Positions 56,969 to 64,000 of a stretch of DNA of 64,000 nt are shown here, one piece after another. The stretch is from Alectoria sarmentosa (taxonomy: Eukaryota; Ascomycota; Lecanoromycetes; Lecanorales; Parmeliaceae), in the NCBI GenBank assembly GCA_009733775.1, contig WOGZ01000191.1:1-64000 (forward strand), read 5' to 3'. Position numbers and translations under genes: made by a program. The notes under the pieces were generated by a model. The model was given only the letters and a program-made list of their open reading frames with translations, did not search any database and had not been told where the DNA came from. Numbering within the stretch: position 1 is the stretch's first letter; the number at the start of each line of letters is the position of its first letter.

Positions 56969-58723
56969 ATGGCGAGCTATGACCAGCCTTCAACCATGGC
57001 GAGAGACAGTGGTGCAAATTCGCCTCCTCCTCGCACTCCCTTATCCGCCCTCGAAGGCATGGACGACACAAAGACAAGGAATCGATCATCTACTGCAAGT
57101 TCAGGCAGGGTAAGAAGCGCTTCGCTTAGATTCCTCGAGTCCAGCCCCCCTGTCGGCATGTGGCAAGCCACCGGCAACGCTCTCGCACAAGCACCAACCC
57201 CAGGAGAGATTCGAAATGGAAGCTTTTCCCATGATGGATGGGACCGAGAAATGCAGCGGAGGACTAGTACAGTTAGCGAAGAAAGTATGAGACGGTTGTC
57301 AAGAACGAATTCGGCCCAGACGCCTGGAAGTTTGCAAAGACAGCAGACAAATACAAACCCATTGGACGCACATGACGAGGCCGTAGATGAGGGTAGTCCT
57401 GTTTCTCCCACAGTCCAACGAGGGACATTTTCTAGCCAGGGCACCACTTCACAAGCAACGAGGGCTCCTCAGAGACCCACTGCTTCAGACGATGATGACG
57501 ATGATCCATTTTCAAAGTTCGTTGGAAGAGGCAAAATCGACAATCAATCCTACGTGAGGAAATCCGAGATGACCAATACTGGAAAGGCTGCTCAACCCAA
57601 TTTTTCTGCCGATCCGTACGCTGTTCCGGACGACGAGGAAGATGTTGACCCTACTGGTGAACGAGACACATCTAGACGCATGCCGAAGAAGTTTCAGGAT
57701 CCCGCAGGCGAGCCGGTGTCCATGACCGGCGGGGAGAAAAAGAAGCTGACCACAATCTCCACTGGCACTGCTCGTCCTTCATCCTCATCGTCAGCTTCCA
57801 AAGAGCTAGGGCCTGACGCCGACGGCATATATCCCAATGGCTACAAATTCCCTCCCAAACACACCTGGGGCGAAGCGACCAAAATCGGGCTCAAAGCCTT
57901 CTGGAAGTTCACCATCACTCCCCTCGGTTTCCTCATCGTCCTGTATGGCCTTAACGTCGTGGCCTGGGGTGGTATGCTATTCTTACTCCTCATCGGCGGT
58001 GGACAAGAATTCATGTGCTACCCACCCGGCTCACACGGCAAGAAAGAGTGCAACAATATCAATTCTCCCCGTCGTATCTGGATCGAAATTGACTCTCAAA
58101 TCCTCAATGCCCTTTTCTGCGTCACAGGCTTTGGCCTCATACCCTGGCGCTTCCGCGACTTCTACTATCTAATGAAATTCCGTATCCGCCATGACGAATC
58201 CGCGCTGCGCAGACTCGCCGGCATTCACAGAGGCTGGTTCCGTCTCGCAGGGAGCCAGGATCTCCCCACTGACCCCGACACACCCATCGACGACCCAGAG
58301 AACAACCCCGCAATCCCACTGCCACCTTCTAAAATCCCCGACTCTCCTCTGACAGGTATCCGTGCGCCTGCTACTCGCATGTGGAAACTCGACTACGTGA
58401 TCTGGGCTTTCGTTCTCAACACTTTCCTCCAAGGCGTTCTTTCAGGCTTCATGTGGGGCTTCAACAGGTACAAACGGCCCAGTTGGAGCACAGGAACATT
58501 TGTGGCGTTGGCGTGTATAGTTGCTGGACTGGGAGGACTGATGTCGTTTCAGGAGGGGAAGAGGGTGAAGAAATTCGAAGGTATAGCCGTCAAGGAAGAG
58601 GAGATGCTGGCGGATGTGGAACGGGATGTCGTCGACGGAGAGAAGAAGCAGAAGAAGGGCATGAGGAAGGAGAAGACAGGGGCAGAGGAGAAGGATTCAG
58701 CACCCGAAGTTGGAGTGCAGTGA
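56969..58723 (+). CDS. DUF2985-family multi-pass membrane protein
   Basis: A single exon of 584 aa. The open frame reaches back to a TTG at 56642, but 56969 is the first ATG. The N-terminal half is hydrophilic and Ser/Thr/Asp-rich (SDDDDDDPFSKFVG), probably cytosolic and phosphorylated. After HTWGEATKIGLKAFWKF come transmembrane helices at about 315-343, 378-394, 476-497 and 507-527. The family signature NNINSPRRIWIEIDSQILNA lies between the first two, followed by WRFRDFYYLMKFRIRHDE. The C-terminus is Lys/Glu-rich. This matches the fungal DUF2985 family, whose biochemical role is unknown to me. An upstream non-coding or short first exon is possible. Confidence 0.85.
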   Translation: MASYDQPSTMARDSGANSPPPRTPLSALEGMDDTKTRNRSSTASSGRVRSASLRFLESSPPVGMWQATGNALAQAPTPGEIRNGSFSHDGWDREMQRRTSTVSEESMRRLSRTNSAQTPGSLQRQQTNTNPLDAHDEAVDEGSPVSPTVQRGTFSSQGTTSQATRAPQRPTASDDDDDDPFSKFVGRGKIDNQSYVRKSEMTNTGKAAQPNFSADPYAVPDDEEDVDPTGERDTSRRMPKKFQDPAGEPVSMTGGEKKKLTTISTGTARPSSSSSASKELGPDADGIYPNGYKFPPKHTWGEATKIGLKAFWKFTITPLGFLIVLYGLNVVAWGGMLFLLLIGGGQEFMCYPPGSHGKKECNNINSPRRIWIEIDSQILNALFCVTGFGLIPWRFRDFYYLMKFRIRHDESALRRLAGIHRGWFRLAGSQDLPTDPDTPIDDPENNPAIPLPPSKIPDSPLTGIRAPATRMWKLDYVIWAFVLNTFLQGVLSGFMWGFNRYKRPSWSTGTFVALACIVAGLGGLMSFQEGKRVKKFEGIAVKEEEMLADVERDVVDGEKKQKKGMRKEKTGAEEKDSAPEVGVQ

Positions 58724-59693
58724 GGTCTCCTTTGTCAGGCACCGGATTGGATCTTTGAAGTTTGTTGGAAATGTATATATACACAAGTTACTAAAGCGAG
58801 ACAGTGCCTAGATTGCGGGCTACCTACTCCTCGGGCGTCGTCTCAAATAATGATGGAGTTGGTGTGGGTTTAGTCTACAGCGGTATTGCATGTCTTCGTC
58901 TAGGCTTCCGGCCTGTTTATAGTAAAAATATCAAAATCAACCGCTTTGGCACAGATCAGGGGTGGAATCCCTAGCAGTCCCACAGGGATTGGAGGGATAC
59001 TTGTCCCGTATCGACGACTTGTTGGGGCAGAAGTCAGGACCATGTGCACGGTTCTGGGGCCTCAAGTTGCGTTGAGCTTTGATTTGAAGTGAACTTTCTT
59101 CCTTCCTCAGCAAACCGATCTCATGGAGCATTTACACCTCGTTCACAGCCAAGAATGGAGATCGTGCCCATCTTGTAAGTAGGCCTGAGCTCATTCAGCA
59201 CTGGCAATTCCCTTCTCTCCCTTCCCACATCCCGCAACTCCTCGCATAGATCCAACTCTCAGGAATACAGTTCATTTTACATTTTTTCCAAGTTCCTCAA
59301 CGAGGCCGGTTCTTCGATTTTTGGCTTGTTGAGATTATTTGCGATCCGTTTGCGAGCTGCCCTTAACGGTCAACGTACGTCTAGCTTTCATATGCCTTGC
59401 TGGGTTCTGGACTGGACGCAGAGTCGAGTCTGTCAAACAGTCCGAAGCCGGCACATGACTCGAACGAATAGGTAATGAACACACCACTTGCCGTTCTTGA
59501 TGGATCCTTCAGTGGAGGCTCGAGCAAATGATGAAATTATTCATGTCTACAACACGCCTATGTCTGAGCATGGAACATCGCCCAATATTTCGCTCGTGGC
59601 TGTGGTTGCCGAGGATCTAGGTTCTTGTAGCGATTGAGAGGATGAATGCTCATGCGCTCTTATGACAGAGGTGACAGCCAAGATACGGCCAAG
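58724..59693. other. Intergenic region, nothing recognised
   Basis: About 970 bp between two converging genes; no gene, repeat or RNA recognised. Confidence 0.5.
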
Positions 59694-61052
59694 TCAACGC
59701 TGTCGTAGAAAATCCTTGTGGTGCTCCCAAAAGGCGACGCAGTCGACATGGCCCCAGTGTTCCACCCACCATTCTCCGAAGCTATCTTCTATGTCAAAAT
59801 CGATTTTCGCTACTCTCTCATCTCTCTTGATACCACACAGAAAGCAACATTTTGGCGCAGTCACCATGCCTTCGCTGGATTTTCCTTGGCGGATAGGCAT
59901 ATTATCTGCTATCTCAGGAATCTTGAAGCGCTCACTCTCCGTGAGTTGGCCGTTGAGTGCGGCGATAGCAGACCTGAATGGCCCAGCTTGCTGCTTCCAC
60001 ACTTGCAGCGCTTCGGCAGCCTCTTGGTCTTCGCGCCGGCTTTCAGCTTTTTCCACTCCGGCGAGCTTCATGCCGCCTACTTTGCCAGAATTGGCCGGTC
60101 CAATCTTCATGCTTTGAGAGAGGAGATTATCACGTTTCCAGCGGAGCTTGCGGCCGGCGAGGATGCGGCCTGCTGCTCGGATAGTGGACAATAATGCGCG
60201 GAGCTGCGAGAAAGTGCTGGGCCGGGCTAAGGGCTGACGTGGGGTGAATTGTTTCAGCTTTGTGGCCAGGGACCCAAGGATTGTTGCGATCAAGGGGAGG
60301 AGAATGGACGGTGGTGGGATGTTTGAGGGTGGAGGCCCGAGGTTTGAGGCTTCTGCTGCTTTGAAAGTGCGGGAAGGTAGAGCATTTGAGAGCTTCGGCC
60401 CATGCTTTGCTGCTTCTGCTGTTTCGAAGTCAACCCAAATTCCGTCATCAATGGTGGACAGTTCAAGGTTTTTTGCGTCGACTCTGCACTTGGAATCATC
60501 TTTCGAGAAATGGTGTCGAGAATTCGTAAGATCTTGTGATCCTTGCTCAGCATTCGCCCCGGTTATAACGGGGATTGGAGATGTGAGAGTAAACGCTTTT
60601 GTACCAGTCGCTGGATGGAGCAGGATTTTCGTAGGCTCTTTGGGTCCACGTTGATCGACCAATGTCCGATTTGCCTCTTCCCTTTGCCTCACGGCTTCCA
60701 CGTCGGCATCAAATATGACCGACTGCTGAGTAAAGTCTCCCCAGTCGTCGTCATCGCTGGGATCATCTTGGACCTCCGTACCAGATGAATGGATAGACGA
60801 TTGCAGATGGCCTTGATCTGCTGAAAATGGTTGCATACCACCGTTGTCCAAACCCACGAGGTGATTGACGGCGTTCAAAGGCGGGAAGAGGTTTCGATAA
60901 GTCGGTATGACATTGTCCTCATTCTCTGGCTCTTCAAAATCCCCGAAGTCATCTTCATCCGCAGAGGCTTTGTTCGTAGGGCTTTGACTAATAACACCTC
61001 GCCGTGGACTCTCCTCTGTACTTCCGAATTCTCTCAGTAGATCCGACGACAT
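59694..61052 (-). CDS. Acidic DFGDF-motif protein with C-terminal Cys/Trp/His domain
   Basis: A single exon of 452 aa with an ATG at 61052. The N-terminus carries EDDFGDFEE (about residue 34) and later DDWGDFTQQ. These are acidic aromatic motifs like those that bind clathrin-adaptor ear domains. A long disordered middle follows, with a Pro-rich hydrophobic stretch (SNIPPPSILLPLIATILGSL). The C-terminal domain has CCFLCGIKRDERV and DSFGEWWVEHWGHVDCVAFW, whose Cys and His residues look like a zinc-binding module. A role in vesicle-adaptor recruitment is inferred from the motifs only. I recall similar fungal proteins but no secure name. It diverges from the TBC gene. Confidence 0.75.
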   Translation of the reverse strand: MSSDLLREFGSTEESPRRGVISQSPTNKASADEDDFGDFEEPENEDNVIPTYRNLFPPLNAVNHLVGLDNGGMQPFSADQGHLQSSIHSSGTEVQDDPSDDDDWGDFTQQSVIFDADVEAVRQREEANRTLVDQRGPKEPTKILLHPATGTKAFTLTSPIPVITGANAEQGSQDLTNSRHHFSKDDSKCRVDAKNLELSTIDDGIWVDFETAEAAKHGPKLSNALPSRTFKAAEASNLGPPPSNIPPPSILLPLIATILGSLATKLKQFTPRQPLARPSTFSQLRALLSTIRAAGRILAGRKLRWKRDNLLSQSMKIGPANSGKVGGMKLAGVEKAESRREDQEAAEALQVWKQQAGPFRSAIAALNGQLTESERFKIPEIADNMPIRQGKSSEGMVTAPKCCFLCGIKRDERVAKIDFDIEDSFGEWWVEHWGHVDCVAFWEHHKDFLRQR

Positions 61053-61301
61053 GTCGAGGTGTCCATCACCCGGCCCAGAAAGGCTGTCGCACCTAGTAGT
61101 CCTGGGCTTGAAGGCAACATCGAGCGGTACTTTGCAACTATTTTATAGGTTGACCGCCGGCTAATCTTCGGGTCGTCCTCTGTTTGGAAATGACGATTGG
61201 ACCTCTCCTGCTTTCCCACAACAAGTCCAACATGTGACTATTACTGCATACGTGCCGGTCACTTCGAGCAATCCTCCCTTTAGATCTGGTAACATGTAGG
61301 A
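61053..61301. promoter_or_regulatory. Shared divergent promoter, DFGDF protein / TBC gene
   Basis: 249 bp separate the two start codons, so both promoters must lie here or overlap transcribed sequence. Positional inference; no clear TATA box. Confidence 0.45.
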
Positions 61302-63724
61302 ATGCGGCCCATCCCAGAGACAAAGTAGTTATTTGAGCTCCAACCTTGGGAACAGAAAGCTGATATAGCACAAGGACTCGATGGGAAGCAACTCTTGCCA
61401 ATAAAGCCAGCTTAGCAGATCTCAGGACTACAATAAAAGTTGGGGGCTCGACTAGCCCTTGCGTCACTGGGCTCCGGTCAACATGTTGGAAGGCAAGAGA
61501 TCCTGATCCTTACAAGACAAGGGCATGACTGACAATACGATGAATGCAGGCTTTCCTTTTGTTCAAGAGCCTTGAAACGTCAACATGGGCCAAAACGCTC
61601 TCCGACTCCAGGAGTGCATATCGCTCCTTGAGAGAGCATTTCCTCAAGAACATCGAGAATCCTGATGATCTATCAGCTGAAGATCCCTTGACAGACACCG
61701 AGACGGTAAGCTATAACGTCCTTCAGCTCTGGTCGTCGATAGCAACGACGCCAACGAAGTCGTCTGGCCTCTCACTAAGACCTTGAAAGTCTCCTTGGAA
61801 TACTCTGCGCCTGGATGAGGAGCTTAGAGCCGAAATCTTTCAAGATGTGGAGCGATGTATGCCTGAGAACCTGTACTTTCGGGAGCCGCACACTCAAAAC
61901 ATGCTGCTTGATATTCTATTCATATATTGTAAGCTCAATCGAGATATTGGCTACCGACAAGGTATGCATGAGGTCCTAGCGCCTGTTCTCTGGGTTGTCT
62001 CACGCGATGCTATCGATTCCCAAAGCCTTGGGCCGGATCACGCCGACCTCGATGGTCTGACGTTGGCATCTCTAGACAATAGATACGTCGAACATGATGC
62101 CTTCACGCTTTTTGGGGCCATCATGCAGACTGTCAAGACCTTCTACGAGATGGGCAGCAACAATGAGCCGGCAACGACAGGTCTACTGAACAACTCGCCC
62201 ATAGTGGAGCGAAGTAAACGTATACACGAGAACTATTTACATCACGCGGACCCTGAGCTTGCAGAGCATTTGACAGCCATTGAAATTCTCCCACAAATTT
62301 TTCTGATCAGATGGGTTCGACTCTTATTTGGGAGAGAATTTCCCTTTGAAGACGTTCTTGCTCTTTGGGACATTTTGTTTGCCGAAGACCCAGCACTGGA
62401 TCTGGTGGATCTGATCTCCGTGAGCATGCTTCTACGTATTCGATGGCAGCGTAGGTTCTCCCCAGGCAGACTATTAAGATCATTATTGCTTACACGTCCA
62501 GTCCTCGAAGCAGACTATTCTGCAGCCCTGACACTGCTATTACGATATCCTGTTCCCGCAGCTCCCTACGGACCGTCTACTTTCGTTGGAGATGCTTTGT
62601 ATCTGCGTGATAATCTTCTGCTTGACGGAGGTGACCACATCATCTCGAAGTACTCCAGGAGGGCACCAGAGACAACAGTGACACGCAAGCTTCCGAAAAA
62701 AGTTAGACGCGCAAGGACTGCGGAGCAGACAGCTGCTCAAAAGACGCTGCCTCCCCGAAAGGCTTCAAGTCCGAGATTATCGCCTGCTAGAATTCTGCAA
62801 AATCAGGGTGGAATCGAAGGCCTCATTCACGAAGCGGCTAAAGGTGTTTACAATCAAGGTGAAAGATGGGGAGTGGCTAAAGCGTTGCGTGGCGCTGTGC
62901 AAGGCCTCCAGTCCGGCAACAACTCGCCTGGACGATTACCAGAGAAGTCTCGGTGGTCCCTCGACAGTGGCAAAAATGTTTCCGACAGTCCGAAAGACTT
63001 GATTGCAAAAATTCAATACTTTGAAGAACGCAACAAATCATTAGCAAAGTTGTTGGAGAAGGCCATGGAGGAACTTTGGACTCAGCAGAAAGACATGAGC
63101 CAGAAGCCAAATGAGACGAGGGCAGATGTCTTGAGCTTAGCCATAGCGAAGGTACAATTCGTGCAAGTGTACCTTGAGAATCCGACCATGCCACTCCCTC
63201 CCGAGGATCTTGCACCCGAAGAGACGAAACACGACGCCACCATTGACACAGACGCCGGATTGACTCCATCAAGTCCAGGATCTCGATCGTATCAGATTCA
63301 GAGTGACGGAGCGACTGATGAAAAGAGTAGCGACGAGAGTGTTCAGACAGTTGAGATAGTCAATCCCTCTGTCCAGCGGTCGGCACCTGCTCCGATTAAA
63401 CCCTTTCCATCTACGCCCAAGGTCGACAGTGCGTCAAAGCCGTCTGGTCTATCACCATTCTCGCAGCCTCGCCCAGCACTTGCTCAATCATCTTTCTCCT
63501 GGATGCTAGGTGAAGATCAGCAAAAGTCCGGATTTGTCTCTGCGTCGCCATTCTCGTCCGAGAGGTCAGACGGGCGACGGAAAGGAGTCCATCTATTTAG
63601 AGATGAGAAGCGGGAAGGCAGCAGGAAGCGGAGAGGTTCCAAACCGAATGGCAATGGCGACAACAGCGATGATGATGGGGATGTATTTACTATGGGCACT
63701 CTCCAGGGTGGGAAGCTGAAGTAG
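61302..63724 (+). CDS. TBC-domain Rab GTPase-activating protein
   Basis: Exons 61302-61324, 61369-61492, 61550-61705 and 61790-63724 give 745 aa. Introns are 44 (GT-AG), 57 (GC-AG, donor AAG|GCAAGA) and 84 bp. The N-terminus reads MRPIPETNTRTRWEATLANK, then GLRSTCWKAFLLFKSL at the GC-AG junction. The TBC catalytic fingers are intact: IFQDVER (IxxDxxR, 117-123) and YRQ (156-158). DILFIYCKLNRDIGYRQGMH and FLIRWVRLLFGREFPFEDVL follow. The C-terminal third has a coiled coil (IQYFEERNKSLAKLLEKAME) and a Ser/Pro-rich tail. It should stimulate GTP hydrolysis by a Rab protein in membrane traffic. It resembles the TBC1D5-like fungal group; the target Rab cannot be told. Confidence 0.9.
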
Positions 63725-64000
63725 AATGGCCTCGTTCCTTTTCTTCCCGGCCGGCTGGTTCGGCTGTTTGCCTGTTCATAGACGGCAGGCATATCGGAGA
63801 AGGTCGGCTCTCTTCATAGACACTGTGTATAGATACTATGCTCCAATGGTCATGCCGGACAGATGTGGCCATGTGTGAGGTGACTTTTTGGACTCTGGCA
63901 ATCAACGAATTTAACACCTCCGGCCAGTGCCTAGGCCGGTAGGACAAGCCAGCGGGGCGAGGAAGGCTTATTAGGCTTTTAAAGGGACCCTTTGGCGTTG
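63725..64000. other. 3' flank of TBC gene to window end
   Basis: No further gene is visible before the window ends. Confidence 0.5.

Overview
This window is nuclear DNA from a filamentous ascomycete (Pezizomycotina). Genes are split by short introns of about 45-150 bp with GTANGT-type donors, CTRAC/CTGAC-like branch points and YAG acceptors. Intergenic spaces are long and rich in microsatellites. Gene families are typically fungal: Zn2Cys6 regulators, rhodopsin-domain membrane proteins, GRGGAGN-repeat and DUF2985 proteins. I could not assign a class or species. Exon coordinates are hand-derived; wherever a full model is given, the exon lengths sum to a multiple of three and the introns obey GT-AG (one is GC-AG).

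Layout. 0-5 kb: simple repeats and a GPI-anchored wall protein (minus). 4.8-9.7 kb: a 915-aa Zn2Cys6 activator (minus) and an alpha/beta hydrolase (plus). 10.2-12.5 kb: a compact housekeeping cluster of PAM18 (minus) diverging from RLP24 (plus), which converges with a GRGGAGN/DUF3602 protein (minus). 13.7-15.1 kb: a rhodopsin-domain membrane protein. 16.3-19.9 kb: a candidate MITE and a decayed LYS2 copy. 21-25.7 kb: a UPC2-like Zn2Cys6 regulator and a single-finger C2H2 protein. 25.7-30.7 kb: gene-poor, low-complexity, purine-rich DNA. 30.7-37.7 kb: TOP3 (minus) diverging from a DUF1295 membrane protein, then the AFG3-type m-AAA protease. 38-43.3 kb: an unknown helical protein, a broken SAP/transmembrane locus and an AAA-like ATPase. 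43.6 kb: second copy of the candidate MITE. 44.8-46.3 kb: second rhodopsin-domain protein. 46.98-47.46 kb: an extremely AT-rich, RIP-like patch. 47.5-54 kb: a gene graveyard with relics of dihydroorotate dehydrogenase and of a zinc-finger/exonuclease-like gene. 54.3-63.7 kb: housekeeping sequence again (membrane protein, SEN15, DUF2985 protein, DFGDF-motif protein, TBC Rab-GAP).

The genes do not form a pathway. Three divergent pairs share short promoters: PAM18/RLP24 (270 bp), TOP3/DUF1295 (285 bp) and DFGDF protein/TBC (249 bp). I found no intact biosynthetic cluster, tRNA, rRNA or CRISPR array. The most unusual points are the predicted 4-nt micro-exon in RLP24, the two-copy candidate MITE family, and relics of primary-metabolism genes (LYS2, DHODH) lying near mobile-element or AT-rich DNA.
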